DNA from: JAGRGG01 sp965217265
Lineage (GTDB): Bacteria > Pseudomonadota > Alphaproteobacteria > Geminicoccales > Geminicoccaceae
DNA: 64,000 nt
Assembly (NCBI GenBank): GCA_965217265.1
Contig: CBDCHP010000018.1
Location: 930,001 to 994,000 of the forward strand
Direction of reading: 5' to 3'
The notes beneath the pieces were generated by a model. That model was not told where the DNA came from and ran no database searches. It was given only the letters and a program-made list of their open reading frames with translations. Position numbers and translations under genes: made by a program. Of the stretch, positions 37,183 to 45,317 are shown piece after piece (position 1 is the first letter of the stretch; each line of letters opens with the position of its first letter).

Positions 37183-37659
37183 TTAGGGCGCCGGGGCGGG
37201 GATGCCCCCGTCGCGCAGGCGACGGGCCTCGGCGGCGGCGTCGAGCGTCTCGCCGGCCTCGCCCCCCCCGCGCTGGAAGGGCAGGGCGAACAGGGTGTTG
37301 GCCTCGCCGGGCACGGTCTCCTCGCCGCCCGTCTCGGCCGACAGTTCCCGGCGCACGTTCGGGTCGCCTTGCCCCGGTGCCGCGCCGAGCAGCGCCGCCT
37401 CGGCCGCGCTCGGCGCCACGTCCGGCCGGCCGCCGAGCAGCGCCGCCCGGGCCCCCGCCTCGGGGTCGCGGGCGCGCGCGACCGGGGTCGTCTCGCCCGG
37501 TCGCGGCAGCCGTGTGCCGGGCGGCGGCATGGTTAAGGGCGCGTTCGGTGCGACCAGGAACTCGTCCGGCGCCCGCTTGCCGAGGCCCAGCGCCTCCTGC
37601 ACGCTGCCGCCGCAGCCGGCGAGCAGGATCAGGGCCAGGACGGCGAGGGGTGCGCGCAT
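37183..37659 (-). CDS. DUF3035-family lipoprotein
   Basis: This protein of about 158 residues has a lipoprotein signal (MRAPLAVLALILLAGCGG, lipobox LAGC). The mature part is Ala/Pro-rich and begins with the family segment LGLGKRAPDEFLVAPNAPLT, followed by low-complexity sequence. The ATG at 37659 is one base after the lspA stop and makes a proper signal; an ATG eight codons earlier would overlap lspA. Function is unknown, but genes of this family regularly sit between lspA and M16 genes in alphaproteobacteria. LspA encoded next to it would process it. Confidence 0.88.
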   Translation of the reverse strand: MRAPLAVLALILLAGCGGSVQEALGLGKRAPDEFLVAPNAPLTMPPPGTRLPRPGETTPVARARDPEAGARAALLGGRPDVAPSAAEAALLGAAPGQGDPNVRRELSAETGGEETVPGEANTLFALPFQRGGGEAGETLDAAAEARRLRDGGIPAPAP

Positions 37660-37660
37660 G

Positions 37661-38149
37661 TCAACCTTTCCTTTCCGGCTCATGTATGGCGCGGTCGTCA
37701 GCGCTCAAGGACGTTAACAGAATTGTAAGGGCCCCCAGCACGATGGCGCTGTCGGCGACGTTGAAGGCCGGCCAGTGATAGCCGAGCGCGTGGACGTCGA
37801 GGAAGTCGACGACGGCGCCGAAGCGCACCCGGTCGATGACGTTGCCGATCGCGCCGGCGAGCACGGCCCAGATGGCAAGGCGGGTGCCAAAGCGCCGCTC
37901 GAAGGCGAGCCAGACGGCGAGTGCTGCGGCGATCACCAGCGCCAAGCCGGTCAGCGCCCAGCGCCCCGCCTCGCCGCCCTGGTTGAACAGGCCGAAGCTG
38001 ACGCCGGGGTTCCAGACCAAGAGGAGGTTGAAGAACGAGGTCACCTCGACGATGCGCCCGTCGCCCAGCGTTTGCAGGACGAAGTATTTGCTCACCTGAT
38101 CCGAGACCAGGATCAGGGCGGCGAAGAGGGGGCCGATCAGCCCTTGCAT
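37661..38149 (-). CDS. lspA: Lipoprotein signal peptidase LspA
   Basis: This 162-residue inner-membrane aspartyl peptidase (signal peptidase II) has four hydrophobic segments. The catalytic Asp residues are Asp106 (GNVIDRVRFGAVVDF) and Asp133 (FNVADSAI). WNPGVSFGLF is the conserved loop. The ATG overlaps the ileS stop as TGATG. Confidence 0.96.
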   Translation of the reverse strand: MQGLIGPLFAALILVSDQVSKYFVLQTLGDGRIVEVTSFFNLLLVWNPGVSFGLFNQGGEAGRWALTGLALVIAAALAVWLAFERRFGTRLAIWAVLAGAIGNVIDRVRFGAVVDFLDVHALGYHWPAFNVADSAIVLGALTILLTSLSADDRAIHEPERKG

Positions 38150-40989
38150 CAGGCGTCCGCCCGCAGGGCGCCCAAGGCCCCGACCGCCTCGGCACAGCGC
38201 GGCTCCAGCAGCGTCGTCGGGTCGACGTCGGGCCGCACCTGCCAGCAGCGGGCGCACTTCGTCCCCTGGGCGGGGGCCGGGAGGACGCCCACCCCCGGCA
38301 CGTCCGGCAGGGTGAAGGCGCCCGCGGGCAGCACCTCGACGCGCAGTTCGACCCCGCTCGTGATCGCCAGTTCGGCGAGGTCGAGGCCGTCGAGCGCCGC
38401 CGCGTCCGCTTCCGTGACGTAGACGACGGGTGCCGCCGCGAGGCTGGTCCCGATCCGCTTCTCGCGCCGCTCGACCTCCAAGGCGCCGGTGACGACGCGG
38501 CGGACGGCGCGGACCCGCTCCCACTTGGACGCCAGCGCCGGGTCGTGCCACGCCTCCGGCACGTCGGGGAAGGTCTCCAGGTGGACGCTGTGCCCCTCGC
38601 CCGGGTAGCGGGTCAGCCATGCCTCCTCGGCGGTGAAGGCGAGGACGGGTGCCAGCCAGCGGACGAGGCAATGAAACAGGCGGTCCAGGACCGTCCGCGC
38701 CGCCCGCCGCCGCAAGCTGTCCCTCGGATCGCAGTAGAGGCTGTCCTTGCGCACGTCGAAATAAAAGGCGGACAGGTCGGTGGCGCAGAAATTGTGCAGG
38801 GCGCCGTAGAGTTCGGGGAAGTCGTAGTCGGCGTTGCGGCGGCGGACCAGTGCGTCCAGGCCGTGCAGCCGGTGCAGGACCCAGCGCTCCAGTTCGGGCA
38901 TCTGCTCGATCGGCAGCCGTTCGGCGTCGTCGAAGCCGGCGAGGTTGCCCAAGATATAGCGCAGTGTGTTGCGCAGCCGGCGGTAGGCGTCGGCCTGACC
39001 CTTCAAGATCGTCGGGCCGATGCGGTGGTCCTCGGAGTAATCGACCGTGACCGCCCACAAGCGCAGGATGTCGGCGCCGTACTCTTTCATCACCGCCTGC
39101 GGCTCGACGCCGTTGCCCTTCGACTTCGACATCTTCTCGCCGTTCTCGTCCAGCGTGAAGCCGTGCGTCAGGACGGCGTCGTAGGGTGCCCGGCCGCGCG
39201 TGCCGCAACTCTCCAGGAGCGACGAGTGGAACCAGCCGCGGTGCTGATCCGAGCCCTCCAGGTATAACGACGCCGGCCACGCGAGATCCGGGCGCCGCTC
39301 CAGGACGAAGGCGTGCGTCGAGCCGGACTCGAACCAGACGTCGAGGATGTCGTCGATCTTGTCGTAGTCCCCGGCGTCGTAACGGTTGCCGAGGAGTTCC
39401 TGCGGCTCGCGCGTCCACCAAGCGTCGGCACCGTCCCGCGCGAACGCGGCCTCGATCCGGGCGCAGACCTCCGGATCGCGCAAAACCTCGCCACTCGCCT
39501 TGGCGACGAAGACGGCGAGCGGCACGCCCCAGGCGCGCTGGCGCGAGACGTTCCAGTCGGGCCGGGTCTGGATCATCGAGCGCAGCCGGTTCTGCCCGCG
39601 CTTGGGAAAGAAGCGGGTCGCCTCGATCGCGGCCAAGGCCGTGGCGCGCAGGTCGGCGCCGCCGTCCAAGGGGTCGTCCATGGCGATGAACCACTGCGCC
39701 GTGGCGCGAAAGATGACCGGCGCCTTGGAGCGCCAGGAGTGCGGGTAGCTGTGGCGCAGGCTGCCGTGGGCGAAGAGCCTGCCCCCGGCCGTCAGCGCCT
39801 CGATCACCGGGCCGGCCGCCTTGAAGACGTGCGTGCCGGTGAAGCCGGGCGCCTGCTCCGTGTAGGTGCCGTCCTCGGCGACCGCGTCCGGGACCTCGAT
39901 CCCGCCGACCTTGCGGCAGAGATCGAAGTCCTCCGGCCCGTGCGCCGGGGCGATGTGGACGAGCCCCGTGCCCTGCTCGGTGGTGACGTAATCGGCGTCC
40001 AGCATCGGCACGTCGAAATCGTAGAAGGGGTCCAAGCCGCCCAACGGGTGGGCGACGCGGGCCCCTTCGAGCGCAGATCCCTTGAACGACTTCAACACGC
40101 GCTGGCCCGCGACCTTGCCCGCCGCCATCACTTCCGGCAGCAGCGCCTCGGCGACGACCAGCCGCTCGCCCGGCACGACGAGCGAGCCCTCGCCGACGTC
40201 GAGCGCCTCGACCAGGACGTAGTCGATCTCGGCGTTGTAGGCCGTGGCGCGGTTGCCGGGGATCGTCCAGGGCGTCGTCGTCCAGATCAGGATCGAGGCC
40301 CCCGCAAGGTCCGGGTCGGGTGCTTTCGTGAAGGGAAAGCGGACCCAGATCGTCGTCGAGGTGTAGTCGTGGTACTCGACCTCGGCCTCGGCCAGGGCCG
40401 TCTTCTCGACCGGCGACCACATCACCGACTTCTTGCCGCGATAGAGGCTGCCTTGAAGGAGGAACTTGTGCAGTTCCTTGACGATCAGGCTCTCGGCCTC
40501 GAACTTCATCGTGGCGTAGGGGTCGGCCCAGTCGCCCGAGACGCCGAGGCGCTTGAACTCGTCGCGCTGGACGTCGAGCCACTTGGCGGCGAAGTCGCGG
40601 CACTCCTGACGGAACGCGACGATCGGCACCTCGTCCTTGTTCTTGCCCTTCTTCCTGTAGCCCTCCTCGACCTTCCACTCGATCGGCAGGCCGTGGCAGT
40701 CCCAGCCGGGGACGTAGGGCGCATCGAAGCCCAGCATCCCTCTTGATCTGACGACGACGTCTTTGAGGATCTTGTTGACCGCGTGGCCGATGTGGATGTT
40801 GCCGTTGGCGTAGGGCGGGCCGTCGTGCAGGACGAATTTCGGCCTGCCCTTCGCTCTCTCGCGCATCCGGGCGTAGAGGTCCATCGCCTCCCAGCGCGCC
40901 AGCATCGCCGGCTCGCGCTGCGGCAGGCCCGCCTTCATGGCAAAGTCGGTCTTGGGCAAGAAGACGGTGTCGCGGTAGTCGAGGGTCAT
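38149..40989 (-). CDS. ileS: Isoleucyl-tRNA synthetase
   Basis: This 946-residue class I synthetase charges tRNA-Ile. The HIGH motif is at residues 66-69 (GNIHIGHAVNKILKD) and the KMSKS loop is GEKMSKSKGN. The editing domain lies between them (TTPWTIPGNRAT). The C-terminal zinc finger is CARCWQVRPD followed by EPRC. The ATG is at 40989 and the gene is followed by overlapping lspA. Confidence 0.98.
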   Translation of the reverse strand: MTLDYRDTVFLPKTDFAMKAGLPQREPAMLARWEAMDLYARMRERAKGRPKFVLHDGPPYANGNIHIGHAVNKILKDVVVRSRGMLGFDAPYVPGWDCHGLPIEWKVEEGYRKKGKNKDEVPIVAFRQECRDFAAKWLDVQRDEFKRLGVSGDWADPYATMKFEAESLIVKELHKFLLQGSLYRGKKSVMWSPVEKTALAEAEVEYHDYTSTTIWVRFPFTKAPDPDLAGASILIWTTTPWTIPGNRATAYNAEIDYVLVEALDVGEGSLVVPGERLVVAEALLPEVMAAGKVAGQRVLKSFKGSALEGARVAHPLGGLDPFYDFDVPMLDADYVTTEQGTGLVHIAPAHGPEDFDLCRKVGGIEVPDAVAEDGTYTEQAPGFTGTHVFKAAGPVIEALTAGGRLFAHGSLRHSYPHSWRSKAPVIFRATAQWFIAMDDPLDGGADLRATALAAIEATRFFPKRGQNRLRSMIQTRPDWNVSRQRAWGVPLAVFVAKASGEVLRDPEVCARIEAAFARDGADAWWTREPQELLGNRYDAGDYDKIDDILDVWFESGSTHAFVLERRPDLAWPASLYLEGSDQHRGWFHSSLLESCGTRGRAPYDAVLTHGFTLDENGEKMSKSKGNGVEPQAVMKEYGADILRLWAVTVDYSEDHRIGPTILKGQADAYRRLRNTLRYILGNLAGFDDAERLPIEQMPELERWVLHRLHGLDALVRRRNADYDFPELYGALHNFCATDLSAFYFDVRKDSLYCDPRDSLRRRAARTVLDRLFHCLVRWLAPVLAFTAEEAWLTRYPGEGHSVHLETFPDVPEAWHDPALASKWERVRAVRRVVTGALEVERREKRIGTSLAAAPVVYVTEADAAALDGLDLAELAITSGVELRVEVLPAGAFTLPDVPGVGVLPAPAQGTKCARCWQVRPDVDPTTLLEPRCAEAVGALGALRADA

Positions 40990-41056
40990 GTTCGGCTCGG
41001 TCGAGGTGGCGGGCGTGGGCTATAGCGCACATGGGGCGCGCCGGCGCAAGCTTCGC

Positions 41057-42007
41057 TCAAAGAGGGCCGGAAGGGTCGGACGCGAAGCAACGGCGGGCGG
41101 CCTCGACGTCGCGCCCGATCTGGCGCTTCAAGGCCTCGATCCCGTCGAACTTGGTCTCGCCGCGCAGCCGGGCGAGGAAGGCGACCCGCAGGCGGGCGCC
41201 GTAGAGGTCGGGGCTCCGGTCGAGCAGGTGCACCTCCAAGCGGAGATCCCGGCCCGCGAAGGTCGGCCGGTAGCCCAAGTTCGCCACGCCCGGCATCGCC
41301 TCGCCCCCCGGCAGCGCCGCCGTCACGGCGTAGACGCCGGGGGCGGGGAGCGCGGGCCTCAAGCCGCGCGGGCGCACGTTCGCGGTCGGAAAGCCGATCG
41401 TCCGCCCGCGTCGGTCGCCCATCACCACGACGCCCGTGAGCGCGAACGGCCGGCCGAGCAGGTGCGCGGCACCCTCGACGGCACCCGTCTCCAGGGCGCC
41501 CCGCACCCGGCTCGACGAGATCGGCTCGCCGCCGTCGAGGACCGGCGGGACCGGGACCGCCTCGAAGCCCAGGCCCGGCCCCAGCCTTGCCAGCAGGTCC
41601 ATGTCGCCCGAGCGCCGGTGGCCGAAGCGAAACGCCGTCCCCGCCGCGACCGCGACCGCACCCAAGGCGCTGCCCAGCACGTCGCGGGCGAACGCCCCGG
41701 CGTCCATCGCCATCAAGGTGCGATCGAAGGGAATGACGAAGGCGCGCCCGACGCCGAGGTCGCGCAAACAGCGCAGCTTCGCCGGCAAGGGCGTCAGCCG
41801 CCGCGGCGCGCGCTCGGGTGCCAGGACCTCGCGCGGGTGCGGCTCGAAGGTGACGACGCCGAGTTCGGCACCCAGGGCGCGCGCGCGTTCGGCCGCCGCC
41901 GCGATCACGGCGCCGTGGCCGCGATGCACCCCGTCGAAATTGCCGATCGCCACCGCCGCCCCGCGCGCGGCGGCCGGCAGACGCTCAAAGCCGCGATAAA
42001 CCCGCAT
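41057..42007 (-). CDS. ribF: Bifunctional riboflavin kinase/FAD synthetase
   Basis: This 316-residue enzyme converts riboflavin to FMN and FAD. The N-terminal adenylyltransferase shows AIGNFDGVHRGHGAVI and later SSSRVRGALETG. The C-terminal kinase has GRTIGFPTANVRP and GVANLGYRPTF. The ATG at 42007 fits the family start; the frame also runs upstream through palindromic repeat E, which I exclude. It is the first gene of the ileS-lspA-M16-mutL run. Confidence 0.96.
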   Translation of the reverse strand: MRVYRGFERLPAAARGAAVAIGNFDGVHRGHGAVIAAAAERARALGAELGVVTFEPHPREVLAPERAPRRLTPLPAKLRCLRDLGVGRAFVIPFDRTLMAMDAGAFARDVLGSALGAVAVAAGTAFRFGHRRSGDMDLLARLGPGLGFEAVPVPPVLDGGEPISSSRVRGALETGAVEGAAHLLGRPFALTGVVVMGDRRGRTIGFPTANVRPRGLRPALPAPGVYAVTAALPGGEAMPGVANLGYRPTFAGRDLRLEVHLLDRSPDLYGARLRVAFLARLRGETKFDGIEALKRQIGRDVEAARRCFASDPSGPL

Positions 42008-42052
42008 GGCACGGCTTGTTCCACGGGCGCGGCCGGCTGTAAAGGGGAGGAT

Positions 42053-42198
42053 GAACGCTGCGCGTGCGCTGCCGCGCGGGCTTTCTTTTTCTCTTTTTAT
42101 CACTTGTCGTCGCGGAGATTGGCCTCAACGCCGGAACCAGCCTCGGACAAAGCGAAAAAAGCAGAAAGAAAGCCCCGCGCAGCGGACGCGGAGCGTTC
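42053..42198 (-). repeat. Palindromic element copy E
   Basis: The left arm is GAACGCTGCGCGTGCGCTGC and the right arm ends CGCGGAGCGTTC. The inner T-rich and A-rich blocks and the minus-orientation core (GGAGATTGGCCTCAACGCCG) match copies B and F. It lies between the ribF start (45 bases away) and the methyltransferase gene on the same strand. Unlike the other copies, the neighbouring reading frame enters it out of phase with its terminal TGA and continues to a stop at 42100, inside the element. Confidence 0.9.
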
Positions 42199-42918
42199 AC
42201 CGTCCCGCGCCGCGCTCGGGACCGGCATGTAGTAGCGCCGACTGCTCGGCCGCAGCGCCTCCCGGGCGGGCGGGGCGAGCCAGATGCGTTTTTCCGCCTC
42301 GATCATCAGCACGCCCGAGAGGCGCGGTGCGAGGTAGCCGCCTATGCGCTCGGCCGGGATAATGAAGCGCGTGCCCCCGCGCCAGGGCGGCAGCCACAAG
42401 GCGCGGCGGGCGTCCTGCGGCGCGAACAGGTGCGACTGCAACAGCCGCTCCAACTGCGAGGCGGTGTAGGGCTGGCCGTAGCCGAACGGCGTCTTCTCGC
42501 TCCAGCACCAAAAGCCGGTGCGGTTGGGCACGACCGCGAGCAGCCGGCCGCCGTCGGCTAAGACCCGCCACGCCTCGCGCAGGAGGCGGTTCGGGTGCGG
42601 GCTGCACTCCAGGGCGTGGATGAGCAGGAGCTTGTCGAAGGCCCGGTCGGGGAAGGGCAGTTCGTCCTCGCGGGCGAGCACGACGCCCGGCGTCGTTCCC
42701 GTCCGCGGCGACGCCCCTTGCGTCGCCGGCATGACGGCGATCTTGGTCTCGCTCGCGGCGAACGCCTCCATGAACGGGGTGGCGAAACCGATGCCGAGCA
42801 GGCGCTCGCCCGGTGCCGGCGTCCAGACGTGGCGCAGCTTGAGCGCGACGAGGCGGCGCACGGCGTCGCCCTGACGGCCGGCGTAGAAGCGTTCGAGCTC
42901 TGAGATGTCCGGCCGCAT
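42100..42918 (-). CDS. Class I SAM-dependent methyltransferase with repeat-derived C-terminal tail
   Basis: This 272-residue protein has a Rossmann-type methyltransferase core: ERLLGIGFATPFMEAF replaces the usual Gly-rich motif I, and ELPFPDRAFDKLLLIHALE and LREAWRVLADGGRLLAVVPN are motifs II-IV. This methyltransferase is commonly divergent from gloB in alphaproteobacteria. Residues 241-272 (from GERSASAARGF on) are encoded by palindromic repeat E, so the natural protein probably ended near residue 240 and gained a tail. The substrate is unknown. Confidence 0.83.
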   Translation of the reverse strand: MRPDISELERFYAGRQGDAVRRLVALKLRHVWTPAPGERLLGIGFATPFMEAFAASETKIAVMPATQGASPRTGTTPGVVLAREDELPFPDRAFDKLLLIHALECSPHPNRLLREAWRVLADGGRLLAVVPNRTGFWCWSEKTPFGYGQPYTASQLERLLQSHLFAPQDARRALWLPPWRGGTRFIIPAERIGGYLAPRLSGVLMIEAEKRIWLAPPAREALRPSSRRYYMPVPSAARDGERSASAARGFLSAFFALSEAGSGVEANLRDDK

Positions 42919-43019
42919 GTCCGTTTGGAACCTAACCCGTTTACGGCTAATATAAGGATGGAAAGCGCTGCTGGCAAAAATGCCGGCACAAATATGTACG
43001 TTGAAGGGAAACGAGCGTT

Positions 43020-43790
43020 ATGGCCACCGGGACCGAGATCGAGATCCTGCCCGCCTTGAGCGACAACTACATCTACGCGATCGAGACGCCCGACGGCCGC
43101 ACCGTCGTCGTCGATCCGGGCGAGGCCGGGCCGGTGCTGCGCTACCTTGAGGGCAACGAGCGCTCCTTGGACGCGATCTGGCTCACCCACCGCCACCACG
43201 ACCATATCGGCGGCGTCGGCGAACTGGTCGAGGCCTACGGCTGCCGCGTCGTCGGCCCCGCCGCCGAGGCCGACGCGATCGGCGGCCTGGACGAGGAGGT
43301 GAAGGAGGGCGACACCGTCGAGGACTGCGGCCTGAGGGCCGAAGTGATCGCGACGCCCGGCCACACCAAGGGCCACATCAGCTTCTACCTGCCGGACGCC
43401 AAGGCGCTGTTCTGCGGCGACACGCTCTTCGTCATGGGCTGCGGCCGCCTGTTCGAGGGCGACGCGGCGACGATGTGGGAGTCGCTCGGCAAGCTCGCCT
43501 CCCTCCCCGAGGGTACGCGCGTCTACTGCGGCCACGAGTACACGCTGAGCAACGCCAAGTTCGCCGGCCGGGTCGACAGCACCAACCAAGCCGGCACGAC
43601 CAAGGCCCGCCTCGTCGCGTCCTTGCGCGAGCACGACCAGCCGACCGTCCCCTCCACCATCGGCGACGAGCGCCAGACCAACCCCTTCCTGCGCGCCGAC
43701 ACCCCCGAACTGCGCCGCGCCGTCAACCTGCCCGACGCCCCGGCGCACGAGGTGTTCGGGGCGCTGAGGAAGATGAAGGACAAGGGGTGA
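43020..43790 (+). CDS. gloB: Hydroxyacylglutathione hydrolase (glyoxalase II)
   Basis: This 256-residue metallo-beta-lactamase-fold enzyme hydrolyses S-lactoylglutathione in methylglyoxal detoxification. The metal motif THxHxDH is LTHRHHDHIGG (residues 55-65), with later ligands in ATPGHTKGHISF, CGDTLF and CGHEYTLSNAKFA. The C-terminal glutathione-binding helices contain NPFLRADTPELR. The ATG is at 43020, divergent from the methyltransferase gene. Confidence 0.97.
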   Translation: MATGTEIEILPALSDNYIYAIETPDGRTVVVDPGEAGPVLRYLEGNERSLDAIWLTHRHHDHIGGVGELVEAYGCRVVGPAAEADAIGGLDEEVKEGDTVEDCGLRAEVIATPGHTKGHISFYLPDAKALFCGDTLFVMGCGRLFEGDAATMWESLGKLASLPEGTRVYCGHEYTLSNAKFAGRVDSTNQAGTTKARLVASLREHDQPTVPSTIGDERQTNPFLRADTPELRRAVNLPDAPAHEVFGALRKMKDKG

Positions 43791-43796
43791 CGCCCG

Positions 43797-43950
43797 ATGA
43801 ACGAGATGCCGACGAAGGCACGCCTGGGCGAACGCCTTGAGGGCGAACGCACCGACTGGGGACGGGTGGACGCCCTGAGCGAGGCGGCGTTGGAGCGGGC
43901 CGTCCGGGACGACCCCGACACATTCGGGCCGGGGGCGGAGTGGATCGCAA
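43797..43950 (+). pseudogene. N-terminal remnant of a BrnA-like antitoxin
   Basis: From the ATG at 43797 about 50 codons are recognisable: GERTDWGRVDALSEAALE followed by RAVRDDPDTFGPGAEW. This is the N-terminal style of BrnA-type antitoxins (COG3514), which normally continue into a ribbon-helix-helix end. Here the frame runs into unrelated IS1595-like sequence at about 43950. No BrnT toxin gene is visible. The family call rests on pattern resemblance. Confidence 0.45.
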
Positions 43951-44342
43951 GAGTTGCTGTGCCGCGCCTTGCCGTTCGTCGTCCGGCGCGAAGATGAGGC
44001 GCCCGCGATCATCGCCCGCCGCGTCGCCACCGGCAGCACGATCTATGCCGACGAGGCGAGCTACTAGGATGTTCTGCACGCGGCGTTTGAGGCCAAGCGG
44101 ATCAACCACAGCGTCGCCTTCGACGACGGCGCCTGCACCAATAAGCCGAAAGCTATTTCAGCCGCCTGCGTCGGGCCGAGTGGGGCCAGCACCACCACAT
44201 CTCGGGCGCCTATCTCGGCCTCTATGCCGGTGAGATGGCGTAGCGCGAGGACGCGCGGCGCGTCACTAACGGCGAACAGTTCGAGCGGGTGACGGCATGC
44301 GGGCTGGCGCACCCCAAGAGCCGGAATTGGTGCGGGTGTTGA
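43951..44342 (+). pseudogene. Decayed IS1595-family (ISXO2-type) transposase, C-terminal part
   Basis: The frame reads VATGSTIYADEASY then TAG where Trp is expected, continues with AFEAKRINHSVAFDDGACTN, and shifts frame into AESYFSRLRRAEWGQHHHIS and YLGLYAGEMA. A second TAG falls where Trp is expected (MAW), before REDARRVTNGEQFERV. The YADE, HS, TN.AES and HHIS.YL motifs are those of ISXO2-like DDE transposases. Two Trp-to-amber changes and one frameshift make it inactive. The 5' part of the gene is absent. Confidence 0.8.
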
Positions 44343-44376
44343 CAGCGAAAGGCTTAAGGAGTTTGAGAGTGATTAC

Positions 44377-45000
44377 TCAGGTTGTTTTGGAACTTCTGTT
44401 TATATTTTCTTGCAATCGACAAAAATGGACTGAAATTTTAAGAACCAGCATATAAAAACCAGTGTTGTTCAAAGTAAAAATTTTTTCTCTATTGTCGCTA
44501 GCGGCGTGTCCAGCCATGGTCATTGATTGTACCTCATCGAAACGAACAATATAATCTTCTCCCAGGGTAGAACCCGCAGGGAGATAGAAAATGTTGGTTA
44601 CTTTTTGCTCTTTAATTGATCTAATCTTTTCTTCAATTTTTCCTGCCTTAATGCCACTTGCAATAAGCAATTTTTGATAAGTTGACAACCTAACTAATGG
44701 AGCAAAAACTACTCGTGCAGGAACGTCACGTCGATTCGCCGGATCTACGTCACATGAATTCGAAAGGACAAGGCCGCGTACCGATCGCCGCTCTCCCGTA
44801 TCAAACAAAAATAGCTGAAATCCGCGCCAGCCGTCACCTTGAAGCATACTATCTTTAAAAGAATCATGATAGGAGCTAAGAAAATAATTAACTGTTTCAC
44901 CTGATGCAACGGCTTGTAGTTCTTTGACTAACGTCTGCCGATCTTCAGCAGTAAGATAGTAAGGAATTTGCTGTTGAAGGCTCTCAGCGTCGATGTTCAT
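44377..45000 (-). CDS. Hypothetical protein, third gene of AT-rich operon
   Basis: This protein of about 207 residues is not recognised. The ATG at 45000 (MNIDAESLQQQIPYYLTAED) lies eight bases after the preceding stop. Visible features are a VRGLVLSNSCDVDPANRRD motif; similar S-x-SCD motifs occur in several uncharacterised families. RVVFAPLVRLSTYQKLLIAS and the Lys-rich KAGKIEEKIRSIKEQKVT follow. There are no membrane segments or signal peptide. Base composition is strongly AT-rich compared with the flanking genes, as for the two genes before it, which points to recent transfer. Confidence 0.6.
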   Translation of the reverse strand: MNIDAESLQQQIPYYLTAEDRQTLVKELQAVASGETVNYFLSSYHDSFKDSMLQGDGWRGFQLFLFDTGERRSVRGLVLSNSCDVDPANRRDVPARVVFAPLVRLSTYQKLLIASGIKAGKIEEKIRSIKEQKVTNIFYLPAGSTLGEDYIVRFDEVQSMTMAGHAASDNREKIFTLNNTGFYMLVLKISVHFCRLQENINRSSKTT

Positions 45001-45008
45001 ATTGTAGA

Positions 45009-45317
45009 CTAGGACTCGTAGAGGGTGGCAACATTTGCATCCCATACGGCTTCAAACTCTAGGCCAAGTGGCTCCTGATTTTTATATAAAGTTGCGTATA
45101 TATCGGTAATAGTTTGTTCAAAATTTTGAGCCCTAATTGACACATCGACAGGCAATAATGATTTTTCAAAGAAGCTAAAAGACGGCTTGCTACGGATAAT
45201 ATAGTAGGGAGATGACTTATAAGCAGGCCAATGCGTACAACCTACTGCCATTGCAGCAGTAAAGCCTACTGCTGGAACCGTTCGAAATGGTGCGTGGTTC
45301 TGAATTATCTCAATCAT
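45009..45317 (-). CDS. Hypothetical protein, second gene of AT-rich operon
   Basis: This protein of about 102 residues (MIEIIQNHAPFRTVPAVGFT; end AVWDANVATLYES) is not recognised. Its ATG lies inside the end of the TIGR04255 gene with an 8-base overlap, so translation should be coupled. It has a modest hydrophobic patch near the N-terminus (VPAVGFTAAMAVGC) but no convincing membrane helix. Confidence 0.55.
   Translation of the reverse strand: MIEIIQNHAPFRTVPAVGFTAAMAVGCTHWPAYKSSPYYIIRSKPSFSFFEKSLLPVDVSIRAQNFEQTITDIYATLYKNQEPLGLEFEAVWDANVATLYES

Noticed and set aside
38150..41032. Minus-strand frame continuing from lspA upstream over ileS (over 900 extra codons)
   Set aside because: The part beyond the lspA ATG is a shadow of ileS; ileS motifs are in the other frame and lspA has its own start.
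42008..42103. N-terminal extension of RibF through palindromic repeat E
   Set aside because: The extra residues are repeat-derived and Lys/Arg-rich; the family start is the ATG at 42007.
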